Positions 16,589 through 26,136 of a DNA stretch of 55,973 nt are shown here, in pieces. The DNA is from Anaerolinea sp. Lineage in GTDB: Bacteria > Chloroflexota > Anaerolineae > Anaerolineales > Villigracilaceae. The position numbers and the translations under genes are program-made. Position 1 is the stretch's first letter. Each line of letters begins with the position of its first letter. The stretch lies in the NCBI GenBank assembly GCA_020049345.1, contig JAIFKY010000120.1, positions 1 to 55,973 on the forward strand, read 5' to 3'. The notes beneath the pieces are model-generated. The model was not told the origin of the DNA, ran no database searches, and saw only the letters and a program-made list of their open reading frames with translations.

Positions 16589-19500
16589 ATGACAACGACT
16601 CAAGCGACGCCCAACCATGACTCCAAACAAAAAAGACTTAAGGGCAGTCTGGCGGGAACTCTTGTACGAACGCTCTTAATCTTTACTTTCATTCCTCTCG
16701 CCTTAATGGCAGGAGTGGCTTATTTTCGCGCACGCGCGCTTTTGCAGGAACAGGCGAGCACTCAGTCTCAAAGCCTGCTGACAACTCAAATCAAGATCAT
16801 TGATCAGGAAGTGGCTAATAAAGAAACTCAACTTGCTCACTTGCTTGACAGCAGTGACTTTACAATCTTAACGGAACTTGCGCTCCACGCAAACCCGCAA
16901 AGCAAAGAATACCGTGAAATTCGCGATGGTATGCTTAAGGAATTCAAGAATCTGAATGGACAGGAAGATGCGCCCTCTTTTGATCAGTTTCTCTTAGTTG
17001 ATCAAAGCGGGAATATAAAAATTGCAAGCAACTCAAGCTGGGAGGGGATAACGCTTGACCCTCTGATTTTTGAGCAAAAACTAAAGGAGCGCCATTCCAT
17101 TGCGCTTTATGGTCTTTCGCCCTTATACGAAAATGAGTTTATTCTCATTACGGCACAGGAATACAAAACCGAGCGCGGCTCTGTACTCGGATCAATTGTG
17201 GGAATTACAGAGAAGAAAAACCTGCAAAAACTGACCCAACCATTAAGCGGGTTATCGCCGCTGGCAACTACTTACTTTGCCTTATCAGATCAACGTTTAA
17301 TTTATAGCGATCCCAAGACTGGTAAATTTGCACTTATAGAATCAACTTCGCAAAATAAAATTAATTCGATATTCTCAGAATTAATGAAGCAGGAAATTTC
17401 GCAACCTAAATCATTGAATGTTACTGCGCAAAGTGGCGAGCCTGCGCTGGCACAACTTCAATGGTTTCCCAGAATACAGACTGGGGTTGTGCTTGAAGTC
17501 AAAGCAATCAACGTTTACGGTCAGGTTGCAAGTCTAATTCCATTCACAATTCTGCTCGTTTTAGGGGCGTTACTGGCAACGGGATTGGTTATGATCATTG
17601 GCATTAATCGGGTGATCAAACCATTGCGCTCGCTTTCAGACATAACACACAGTTTCGCAGACGGGGATTGGAGCCGCCGCGCCGAGGTATCAGGCAGTGA
17701 CGAAGTTGGAGTATTAGCCAGTTCATTCAACCAAATGGCCGATGAATTAGGCAAAGTATATCGTTCGCTTGAGCAAAAGGTGGAAGAAGGCGAACGTCAA
17801 ATTCGCGCCACGGCAGAGGTGGCGCAAAATATAACCACATTTTCAGACCTGAACGAAACATTCAATAAAACAGTCGAACTGCTTGTCCAACAATTTGGAT
17901 TCTACCAGGCAAGCATTTTCTTAATTGACCGCGGCGGAAAGCATGTTGAATTCAAAACCGGATTTGGATCAGCCACAAACGACCTTTCCAAAAAGAACCG
18001 TAGACTGGAAGTAAATTCAACATCCATCATCGGGTGGGTCAGCGCGAATAATCAGATGCGTATTGCATCTGAGGCGCAGGAAGACCCGCTTGATTTGAAG
18101 AATGAAATGTTCCCAGAAACACGATCCGAAGCCACCGTGCCAATTTCAATTGGCAACCTGGTTTTAGGCGTGTTGGATGTGCAAAGCACAGAAGCCGACG
18201 GATTCAGCCCTGAAACTGTCATTATGCTGCAAACCCTGGCAAGCCAAATCGCAACAGCCATTCAAACAGTTGGGCTAACAGAGACAAGTCAGGTCAACTT
18301 TGAAGAACTTGCGCGCCTTTACCGTTCAAGCAGGTTGATTGCAGAAGCAAATACCGAACAAGATATACTTGAAATCAGCAGTCAGATTCTCAAAGAAGCG
18401 CCCTATCCGATTGTCCTTTTTTATAAACAAAACAAAACACTGACCGTGTTCTCATCTACCGACACAGCAAGAGAGAATACAGAGTCGGGCGTTGCACTTC
18501 CTCAATTCAATGAATCTACTACAGAAGAGATCGAAAACTACCTTCTTGGCGGAGAAACTTTTGCATCATTAAATAGCGAAGACATACCAAACACGATCAA
18601 AGAGATGATGCAGGAATTTACGTTTGACAACGCCGCCTATTTACCGATAAGAAAAAACGGGGAACTGGCTGCAATCCTTATGATTGGCGGGCGAAAGCAA
18701 ACTCTATCAAATTCCATAGCGCAACCATACATCAATCTTGCAGATTTGATGTCAATTACAATGGAAAAAGCAGACGCAATACAGCAAACTAAAAAGCATC
18801 TGCGTGATGCAGAAGCGCTGGCATCCATTACCGAAGCAATTTCAACATCTTCAGATCAGCGAATATTCTTTACTGCCCTGCACGACAAAATAAGTCAAAG
18901 TATTGGCAACTACAACATGATCGTTGCGATCTATGATGAAAAAAGCAACACCATCAGCATTCCATTCAACTACGAAGACGAAAAAATATCCGCAATAGAA
19001 TCCTTCCCATTGGGAGAAGGTTTAACATCCATTTTGCTACGGACACGTCAACCACTGATGTTGGTGGAGGACACGGAACGAAGAGCCGCGGAACTTGGGG
19101 CAAAAATTGTTGGAAAACCAGCGCGTTCATGGATGGGCGCGCCCATGCTTGTCCAAAACAAGCCCATTGGCGCATTGATCATTCAAGATACAAATAATGA
19201 ATATGCCTTTGATGAAGATGATCTCAAATTCTTCATTGCCATTACAGGACAGGTCGCCGGCGTGATTCACAATGCCCACCTGCTCGAAGAAAGCCAGCGC
19301 ACAACAATTCAACTGGAAACTGCGGCGGAAATTGCGCGCGACATCAGCGGATCACTTAATCTCGATGAACTTTTGGTGAAAGCGGTCAACTTTATCCGAG
19401 AGCGTTTTGACTTTTATCATGCGTCTATTTTCCTGCACGACTTACCTTCAGAATTCACCGTAATTCGTGAAGCGACCGGCGACACGGGTGCGCAAATGAA

Positions 19501-20470
19501 ACGATCGGGTTATAAGATTGGCATTGGCTCAAAATCCATTGTCGGTTTTGTAAGCAGCCGAGGCGAACAACTTGTTGTGAATAACACAGCCAAAGACGCC
19601 ACCTACTACGCTAATCCGCTTTTCCCCGATACACGTTCAGAGGCGGCATTTCCGCTAAAAGTTGGCGAGCGCATTTTAGGTGAAATAGATGTGCAAAGCG
19701 TTCACCCCTATGCTTTTACAGAAGACAAACTGCGAAGTTTACAGATACTTGCAGACCAAATAGCAATTGCAGTGGTCAATACAGAATTATTTTCAGAAAC
19801 GCAGGAACACCTATCTCAACACCGTTTGTTGCATCACATCACAACAACCGCAGCGTCAGGAACAACGCTTGAAGAAGCGCTGGAAAGCGCAGTAAATGGA
19901 CTTCAAGTAACGTTGGGCGGCGACCGTGTTTCCATCCTTCTGACAAATCGGGAAAAAAATACGCTTGAAACAAAAGCGTTTACAGGTTACGCCGAAGACA
20001 TTGCCAAGGTGGAAATTCCGCTCGGAAGTGGAATTACCGGCTGGGCAGCCGCGCACAAACGCCCGCTTCGAGTGAGAAATGTCACCGAAGATCCGCGTTA
20101 CATCATGGTCAGCTCAAACACACGCTCCGAATTAGCCATTCCGCTTGTTTATCGTAATGAATTACTTGGCGTGCTAAACGTAGAAAGCGAATTGGTGGAT
20201 GCGTACACAGAAAATGATGAGGAAATGCTTGGCACACTTGGCGGAAGCCTTGCTGCCATTATTGCCAATGCACGCCTGCTGGAGCAAATCCGCGTACAGG
20301 CAGAACGTGATCGCTTGATTTACGAAGTTACTACAAAAATACGCAGATCAACTGATATTCAATCCATTATGACTGCAACAGCGAATGAGTTAACAAGACT
20401 CACTGGAGCACGCTTTGCAAAGATCCAAATTAAACCTGCCAGCAACGCAAAACAGGAAGGCGCCAAATGA
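16589..20470 (+). CDS. Membrane sensor 1: TM-extracytoplasmic domain-TM-HAMP-five GAF
   Basis: The largest sensor of the array (1293 aa). TM1 (about 20-50) and TM2 (about 312-341) bracket a roughly 260-residue extracytoplasmic, dCache-like region. A HAMP follows (about 341-390), then five GAF-type domains at about 407-564, 570-733 (degenerate), 740-900, 910-1070 and 1077-1234. The C-terminus (about 1234-1284) is the GAF helix-1/strand-1 stub shared by all twelve sensors. There is no kinase, cyclase or DNA-binding domain. Start: a GTG at 16553 would overlap receiver 2; the ATG at 16589, 7 nt after that stop, is preferred although no good ribosome-binding site is visible. Its stop overlaps sensor 2 by 4 nt. 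Ligands are unknown. Confidence 0.85.
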   Translation: MTTTQATPNHDSKQKRLKGSLAGTLVRTLLIFTFIPLALMAGVAYFRARALLQEQASTQSQSLLTTQIKIIDQEVANKETQLAHLLDSSDFTILTELALHANPQSKEYREIRDGMLKEFKNLNGQEDAPSFDQFLLVDQSGNIKIASNSSWEGITLDPLIFEQKLKERHSIALYGLSPLYENEFILITAQEYKTERGSVLGSIVGITEKKNLQKLTQPLSGLSPLATTYFALSDQRLIYSDPKTGKFALIESTSQNKINSIFSELMKQEISQPKSLNVTAQSGEPALAQLQWFPRIQTGVVLEVKAINVYGQVASLIPFTILLVLGALLATGLVMIIGINRVIKPLRSLSDITHSFADGDWSRRAEVSGSDEVGVLASSFNQMADELGKVYRSLEQKVEEGERQIRATAEVAQNITTFSDLNETFNKTVELLVQQFGFYQASIFLIDRGGKHVEFKTGFGSATNDLSKKNRRLEVNSTSIIGWVSANNQMRIASEAQEDPLDLKNEMFPETRSEATVPISIGNLVLGVLDVQSTEADGFSPETVIMLQTLASQIATAIQTVGLTETSQVNFEELARLYRSSRLIAEANTEQDILEISSQILKEAPYPIVLFYKQNKTLTVFSSTDTARENTESGVALPQFNESTTEEIENYLLGGETFASLNSEDIPNTIKEMMQEFTFDNAAYLPIRKNGELAAILMIGGRKQTLSNSIAQPYINLADLMSITMEKADAIQQTKKHLRDAEALASITEAISTSSDQRIFFTALHDKISQSIGNYNMIVAIYDEKSNTISIPFNYEDEKISAIESFPLGEGLTSILLRTRQPLMLVEDTERRAAELGAKIVGKPARSWMGAPMLVQNKPIGALIIQDTNNEYAFDEDDLKFFIAITGQVAGVIHNAHLLEESQRTTIQLETAAEIARDISGSLNLDELLVKAVNFIRERFDFYHASIFLHDLPSEFTVIREATGDTGAQMKRSGYKIGIGSKSIVGFVSSRGEQLVVNNTAKDATYYANPLFPDTRSEAAFPLKVGERILGEIDVQSVHPYAFTEDKLRSLQILADQIAIAVVNTELFSETQEHLSQHRLLHHITTTAASGTTLEEALESAVNGLQVTLGGDRVSILLTNREKNTLETKAFTGYAEDIAKVEIPLGSGITGWAAAHKRPLRVRNVTEDPRYIMVSSNTRSELAIPLVYRNELLGVLNVESELVDAYTENDEEMLGTLGGSLAAIIANARLLEQIRVQAERDRLIYEVTTKIRRSTDIQSIMTATANELTRLTGARFAKIQIKPASNAKQEGAK

Positions 20471-22110
20471 TGGAAGGCAACACTTCCCAAAACGTTACAT
20501 TCTCCAATCCTGAAGAAGCAACCCGCCAGTTGTATAAAAACTGGCGCGAGCAATTTGTAATGCCGCTTCTGATAGGGTCACTTGTACTGGGCGTATTGGT
20601 TTTAATTCCTGCCGTACAAAGTGTTGGAAGCCTGATTATTAAGGCTATCTTTATTGCATCCTATGTAATGACGGGTATTGTTACTGTCATTCGCTTTTCA
20701 TATTCCGTACGCATAAGTGTTTTTCTGCTTGGTATCTACGCGCTTGGAATGAGCGAGTTATTTAGATATGGCATTTTAGGCGACAGCTCATTCTTCTTTT
20801 TAGGTTTAATTATATTTGCCACCTTATTACTCTCTCCAAAGTCTGGCATTATCGCAATCGTTATAGATACTTTGACGATTATAGTGGTTGGCTGGCTTAT
20901 GTTGAGTGAAAAGATCCTGCCACTTAGTGATCTCACATCTCCCGCGGTACTCCAGGATTGGATAAGCGGCGGCGCCATGACCATCATGTTTGGAGTAATT
21001 ATCGTCCTGGGATTTCAGAGTCTCGAAAAAACATTCCTTGAAGCGCAAAGACAAATTGACACAAACTTAAGTACGATCAAAGACGAACGCAACAACCTGG
21101 AAAAAATAGTTGTTGAACGCACTCTGCAATTACGCCGCGTAAACGAAATCGGACGCACAATTACAACAGTTCTCGATCCTGATGAATTGCTTACACGCGC
21201 CGTGCATTTGATAGGTGATGAGTTTGAATGCTATTACACCGCGATATTTCTGACGGACATATCAGAACGATGGGCTGAACTAAAAGTAGCCACCGGGGAT
21301 GCCGGAAAAGTGTTACTTGAAAACAAACATCATTTGGATATCAACGGAAAAAGCGCAATAGGAACCGCCATACGCACAAAGCAAGTCTACATGAGTTCAA
21401 GCGCCGGACCTGATGATGTCCGCCTTGACAACCCACTGCTTCCATATACCCGTTCGCAAATCGCAGTGGTATTTGACAATCCCCTGCTCCCATACACTCG
21501 CTCTCAAATTGTGTTGCCTCTCGCCATAGGCGAACGAGTCGTTGGCGCATTGGAAATGCATTCAACAAAAGAAAATATGTTTCTGCAACAGGACGCAGAT
21601 ACATATCAAAACATGGCAAATCAAGTAGCAATTGCGCTTGAAAACTCCCGCCTGTTCACAGAAGCACAACAAAGCATCAATGAAATGAGCGCGACTCAAC
21701 AACAATACCTGCAAGGGGTATGGCTATCGCTAGCGGCTGATCAAAAACTGGAGCACACGCTTGGGGATCGAGATCTGGCTGGTAATGAAGAAATTGAAAT
21801 CCCGCTTACTTTGCGCGACCAAATCATTGGTCAGATTAACATGTCAAGTTTGGAAGAATGGACACCCGAGCAGAAAAACTTGATCGAATCAATTGCAGCA
21901 CAAGCCGCCCTCGCGTTGGAAAATGCGCGTCTCGTAGAGGAAAGTCAATCCATCGCCATGCGCGAAAGACTGGCAAATGAGGTCACTTCAAAAATATGGG
22001 CATCAACCACCATAGATAGCATCCTGCAAACAACAGTCCGCGAATTGGGTCGCGCACTCGAAGCCGCCGAAGTTGATATTGAAGTATCAATGGACGGTAA
22101 TAATGAATAA
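20467..22110 (+). CDS. Membrane sensor 2: multi-TM, GAF, truncated GAF
   Basis: A 547-aa protein: motif YKNWREQF before about six hydrophobic helices (20-180), a coiled-coil linker (180-220), one full GAF domain (about 221-398), a truncated second GAF (408-494) and the C-terminal GAF stub (498-541). No transmitter domain. The GAF is odd: it contains DNPLLPYTRSQI twice, 16 codons apart, and it lacks the otherwise conserved His after the aromatic pair (CYYTAIFL instead of YYHVGIFL). AGGAAGG precedes the ATG, which overlaps sensor 1's stop as ATGA. Part of the tandem sensor array; input is probably membrane-derived or via the GAF ligand site. Confidence 0.85.
   Translation: MMEGNTSQNVTFSNPEEATRQLYKNWREQFVMPLLIGSLVLGVLVLIPAVQSVGSLIIKAIFIASYVMTGIVTVIRFSYSVRISVFLLGIYALGMSELFRYGILGDSSFFFLGLIIFATLLLSPKSGIIAIVIDTLTIIVVGWLMLSEKILPLSDLTSPAVLQDWISGGAMTIMFGVIIVLGFQSLEKTFLEAQRQIDTNLSTIKDERNNLEKIVVERTLQLRRVNEIGRTITTVLDPDELLTRAVHLIGDEFECYYTAIFLTDISERWAELKVATGDAGKVLLENKHHLDINGKSAIGTAIRTKQVYMSSSAGPDDVRLDNPLLPYTRSQIAVVFDNPLLPYTRSQIVLPLAIGERVVGALEMHSTKENMFLQQDADTYQNMANQVAIALENSRLFTEAQQSINEMSATQQQYLQGVWLSLAADQKLEHTLGDRDLAGNEEIEIPLTLRDQIIGQINMSSLEEWTPEQKNLIESIAAQAALALENARLVEESQSIAMRERLANEVTSKIWASTTIDSILQTTVRELGRALEAAEVDIEVSMDGNNE
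21427..21510. repeat. 48-bp-period duplication with synonymous divergence inside sensor 2
   Basis: The codons for DNPLLPYTRSQI at 21427-21462 recur at 21475-21510. The 12 amino acids are identical, but eight of the twelve codons differ at the third base. This adds 16 residues to the conserved GAF segment. Confidence 0.85.
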
Positions 22111-23794
22111 CAACCCCCTATTTTTACAGCCCTCCAAACAGGAAGATTTCGATCCATCCTCTCTTAACTACAAAGGCTGGCGCGAAAACTTTATTCTAAC
22201 CATCTTACGTATTACATCTGTATTGGGCATTGCTGTAATTTCAGCTTCATTCCCCACAGCAACACTCACCGACCGGATTTTGTTTCCCACCCTTTATGTC
22301 GTTTTACTCGTAGTCACAATAGTACGAGTAAAGTATTCAGTGCGCGCTTTTGCCTTGCTATTTATGGTTTTTACCGTTGGTGTAAACTCAATTCTGGCAT
22401 GGGGTCCATGGCTTGATGGAAATGTTTTTTTTATAGTATTTACAATTCTGTCAGCCTTGTTATTTGATCAACGCGTTGACATCGTTGCCCTATTAACCAG
22501 TATTTCAACATTTATATTAATTGCCGCGTTACAACAATTTGGCATCTATCAATTCCAATCAAGCGTACCTGTTACCACACTGATTGATTGGGTTTCCTAC
22601 ATAATAAATTTTTCTGTCGTAAGTGTAATCCTCATTATCGCCATCAATCAATTTAAGGGAGAGTTTGCGCACGTAGTTCAGGATATGCAAAACACATTCA
22701 AGACACTTGCAACCGAACGCGCGCAACTGGAAAACAGGGTACACGAACGCACAGACGAATTGGAAACACGAGCTAGACAGTTGCGCTCATCTGCTGCAAT
22801 CTCCAGAACAATTGCAGAAATGCAGGATATTTCCGAGTTGATGGATGCAACGACAAAACTAACTACAGACAATTTTGGATACTATCATGTAGGGCTATAT
22901 CTATTGGATGACCGCAAAAAAACTGCATTCTTACAAGCGGCATCTTCTGCTACAGGAAAACAACTTGTTGGGCAGGGTTTTCGCATAGAACCAGATAGAC
23001 TTAACCTAATCAACCAGGTTGTCGAAAATAAACGTCCCTATATAACATCAGACGATGATGTAAACTTTATTCGCGATGTCAATTTTGCACGCACCCGTTC
23101 GCGCATGATGTTACCCCTTACTGTTCGCAACAATGTAATTGGCATATTGGATATGCACTCAGACCAGCCGCGATCTTTCAGCACACAAGACACCGAAGTA
23201 TTACAAACGCTTGCCGATCTGGTGGCTATTTCCGTTGACAATGTCCGCCTGATAAATGAAACAAAGAATTTGGTAAGCCAATTGGAAGTAAACACGTCCG
23301 TCCAAACACACGAAACATGGACAAAATTCACAAGCCGTCACAAACCAGCCTATCAATATACTCCGGCGGGAGTACGCCCACTCTTTGTAAGTAATAAACA
23401 GAACAATCTGGATGGATTGCGCGTTCCATTGATTCTTCATGGACAAACCATTGGCACTATCACATTAAAAAGAAAAGGTTCCGCCGCCAAATGGTCTGAG
23501 CGTGAACGCATTCTAGTGGAAAAAGTTGCAAATCAGGTGGCTCTTGCGCTTGAAAACAGCCGCCTTGTGGATGAAACGCAGAAAAACGCATTGCGAGATC
23601 AGGTCATTGCAAACATCTCCACCCGCGTCCGTGAAACTCTTGACATCGAATCAGTGTTGCGCACAGCCACAACTGAACTACGCAGAGTCTTCGACCTAAA
23701 AGAAGCCGAGATCAGCATTGGCGCTCCGCAAACAGATAATGCATCCGGCAGAAGAAATACAAGTTCACTGCGATTAAAAAGCGACAAAGGTTGA
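22103..23794 (+). CDS. Membrane sensor 3: multi-TM, GAF, truncated GAF
   Basis: A 563-aa paralogue of sensor 2: YKGWRENF motif, about six TM helices (30-195), E-R-V-x-x-R-T coiled coil, GAF (226-386), a Trp-containing helix (ETWTKF near 403), truncated GAF (436-492) and C-terminal stub (496-540), followed by a short basic Ser/Arg-rich tail. The GAF pocket segment is diverged: the family's RIALDVG-x-DAVFFNNPDLP is replaced by ITSDDDVNFIRDVNFARTRS, so ligand recognition has probably changed. An in-frame start exists 30 bases earlier, but the ATG at 22103, overlapping the previous stop by 8 nt, fits the N-terminus of its paralogues. No kinase domain. A 94-nt gap without visible signals follows. 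Confidence 0.85.
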   Translation: MNNNPLFLQPSKQEDFDPSSLNYKGWRENFILTILRITSVLGIAVISASFPTATLTDRILFPTLYVVLLVVTIVRVKYSVRAFALLFMVFTVGVNSILAWGPWLDGNVFFIVFTILSALLFDQRVDIVALLTSISTFILIAALQQFGIYQFQSSVPVTTLIDWVSYIINFSVVSVILIIAINQFKGEFAHVVQDMQNTFKTLATERAQLENRVHERTDELETRARQLRSSAAISRTIAEMQDISELMDATTKLTTDNFGYYHVGLYLLDDRKKTAFLQAASSATGKQLVGQGFRIEPDRLNLINQVVENKRPYITSDDDVNFIRDVNFARTRSRMMLPLTVRNNVIGILDMHSDQPRSFSTQDTEVLQTLADLVAISVDNVRLINETKNLVSQLEVNTSVQTHETWTKFTSRHKPAYQYTPAGVRPLFVSNKQNNLDGLRVPLILHGQTIGTITLKRKGSAAKWSERERILVEKVANQVALALENSRLVDETQKNALRDQVIANISTRVRETLDIESVLRTATTELRRVFDLKEAEISIGAPQTDNASGRRNTSSLRLKSDKG

Positions 23795-23888
23795 AAAAAG
23801 CAGATGAAATTATTCGATATTCCGGGTTATTGGTTGCTATTTTTGAGAGACCTATTCCCTATCACTGCATTAAGCCCAAGATAAAACT

Positions 23889-26135
23889 ATGAGCACTCAA
23901 ACCGATAGACCCAAGCGTACTCTAAGCCTGACAACCACCTTGACACTCACTTATTTTGGTGTGAGTCTAATTGCGCTTTTAATATCCAGCGTTATACAAA
24001 TTGGGTTGAATATAAGAACCCAACAGATTGCCCTCTCCAGCAAACAGCAAATCATTGCAAGGGACGCAGGAAAAACTGTTAGTAACTTTGTTCTGGAAAA
24101 ATTTAGCTCACTTGAAATGGCATCTAAATTTTCCGACCTGATCAATGCATCACCTGCAGCACAAAAAAATACCCTGGAAAGGTTGCTGGGCGTTAATACG
24201 GCCATCCAACAGGTTGCGTTGTTGGATACACAGGGACACCAACTGGCAGTAATGACGCGTTCATCTGCAACATTATCGCCTAAATTTATCGAGCATTTAC
24301 AGGGAGAAGAGTTATCTCTGGTTTTATCAAAAAAACGCTACGTCAGTCCGGTCTATATTGGCACCACCAATCGCGAACCTTTAATTGTGATCGCAATCCC
24401 TTTAACAAACACGCTTAATGATGTCCAAGGTATTTTGGCGGCGGAAATCAACTTAACATTTATGTGGGAATTGGTTAAGCAACTTGAAATAGGCACCACA
24501 GGTTATGCATACGTAGTGGATGAGAAGGGAAATCTAATCGCCTACAAAGACATTTCCATTGTCTTAAATGGTAAAAACGTAACGCAAATCGGCGAAGTGT
24601 CCGAGTTTGTCAAAAATCCAACTCTAGAAACCGATGTAACACCAGGTCTCGAAACTTATACCGGACTAAATGGCTCAACAGTTGTTGGAACCTACGTTCC
24701 TCTGGGCACACCTCAATGGGCGGTAGTGATCGAATTGCCACGCAGTGAGGCATATCAACCCATCAACACTTTAGCAGTTCAAACCTATAGCATAATTTTA
24801 GGAATTGCAATTCTTGCTGGACTCATCGGCTCCTTCGGCGCGCGGTTTTCGGCAAGAACGCTTACTGAATTTTCAAAGGTTGCAAATGAAGTCGCAAAAG
24901 GCAACATGGATTTACGAGTTACCCAAAGCGGACCCTCTGAGATTGCAAATCTGGCTATTGCCTTCAACAGTATGACGCGTCAGTTAAGCGACATATTTAA
25001 TAACCTTGAAAAACGCGTGGGTGAACGCACACGCGAAATTGAGCGCCGCAGTAACCTGCTAAAGGCTGTTGCGGATGTCGGTAAAGCCGTTACATCCTTC
25101 CGCGATCTTTCTGAACTCTTGCAACAAACCACCTATCTTATCCATGAGAATTTCGGATACTATCATGTCGGCATCTTTTTACTGGATGAATATAAAAAAT
25201 ACGCGGTATTAAGCGCCACCAACAGCGATGGCGGGCGCCGTATGCTGGAAAAAAATCACCAACTAAAGGTCGGCGAAACAGGCATAGTGGGATACGTCAC
25301 TCAAAATGCAAAGGCTCGTATTGCGTTGGACGTGGGTAAAGACGCTGTTTACTTTGACAACCCAGACCTGCCACAAACGCACTCTGAAATGGCCCTTCCG
25401 CTCATAGTAGGCGGACAAATGCTCGGCGCATTGGATGTGCAAAGTACAGAAGCACAGGCTTTTTCTGAAGAAGATATTTCCACGTTGCAAATTCTTGCAG
25501 AGCAGATCGCCATTGCAATTCGAAACGCGAATTTATTTACAGAGGCCGAAAAGGCGCTTGAAACAGCGCGCATGGGCTACGGTGAAGTAAGCCGGGAAGC
25601 ATGGAGCAAAATCCTGCACAATCAACCACGGGTTGGATTTCTTGCCACGCCCCCCACCACAATCCAAATTCACTCTGAAAGCCTTGAGGCAAACCTTGCC
25701 AAAGCATTCGAAACTGGAGACCTTATTATTGGCAGTGATGGACTCACAATCAGTATGCCAATTCGGGTGCGCGGTCAAACGATTGGAGCCATCCGCCTGA
25801 AGAAATCAGAGATTTCAGAATCGTGGACACAAGACGAAACAAACCTGGCCATTGCGCTATCAGACCAATTAAGCGGCGCGCTGGAAAGCGCTCGTCTTTA
25901 TAAGGAATCTCAACAACACGCCGCTCGCGAATCGCTTATCTCAGATATTTCTGCGCGAATTACGTCTGTTTCACAAACAGATGCAATTCTGCGGGAAACC
26001 GTACAAGAACTTGGGCAGGCAATTGGCAATGCTTCGGTTACCTTCCAATTGTTAGATCAATTTAATGAACAGAAATTGGCTAAAAGTAGCGAAGAACCAC
26101 CTGTGTATGGCAAGAGCAGGAAAACCAGGGAATAA
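23889..26135 (+). CDS. Membrane sensor 4: dCache-HAMP-GAF, truncated GAF
   Basis: A 748-aa protein with TM1 (15-40), a double-Cache-like extracytoplasmic domain (45-290, with GTTGYAYVVDEKGNLIAY typical of dCache), TM2 (298-322), HAMP (322-373), coiled coil with EKRVGERT, GAF (390-550) and a Trp helix (SREAWSKI near 564). A truncated GAF (617-673) and stub (677-723) follow. A charged tail of about 25 residues follows the stub. The GAF carries the full array signature: YYHVGIFLLD, TNSDGGRRML, GIVGYV, RIALDVGKDAVYFDNPDLP. No transmitter. It probably senses an extracellular small molecule through dCache and an intracellular ligand through GAF. The stop is separated by 1 nt from sensor 5. Confidence 0.87.
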   Translation: MSTQTDRPKRTLSLTTTLTLTYFGVSLIALLISSVIQIGLNIRTQQIALSSKQQIIARDAGKTVSNFVLEKFSSLEMASKFSDLINASPAAQKNTLERLLGVNTAIQQVALLDTQGHQLAVMTRSSATLSPKFIEHLQGEELSLVLSKKRYVSPVYIGTTNREPLIVIAIPLTNTLNDVQGILAAEINLTFMWELVKQLEIGTTGYAYVVDEKGNLIAYKDISIVLNGKNVTQIGEVSEFVKNPTLETDVTPGLETYTGLNGSTVVGTYVPLGTPQWAVVIELPRSEAYQPINTLAVQTYSIILGIAILAGLIGSFGARFSARTLTEFSKVANEVAKGNMDLRVTQSGPSEIANLAIAFNSMTRQLSDIFNNLEKRVGERTREIERRSNLLKAVADVGKAVTSFRDLSELLQQTTYLIHENFGYYHVGIFLLDEYKKYAVLSATNSDGGRRMLEKNHQLKVGETGIVGYVTQNAKARIALDVGKDAVYFDNPDLPQTHSEMALPLIVGGQMLGALDVQSTEAQAFSEEDISTLQILAEQIAIAIRNANLFTEAEKALETARMGYGEVSREAWSKILHNQPRVGFLATPPTTIQIHSESLEANLAKAFETGDLIIGSDGLTISMPIRVRGQTIGAIRLKKSEISESWTQDETNLAIALSDQLSGALESARLYKESQQHAARESLISDISARITSVSQTDAILRETVQELGQAIGNASVTFQLLDQFNEQKLAKSSEEPPVYGKSRKTRE

Positions 26136-26136
26136 C

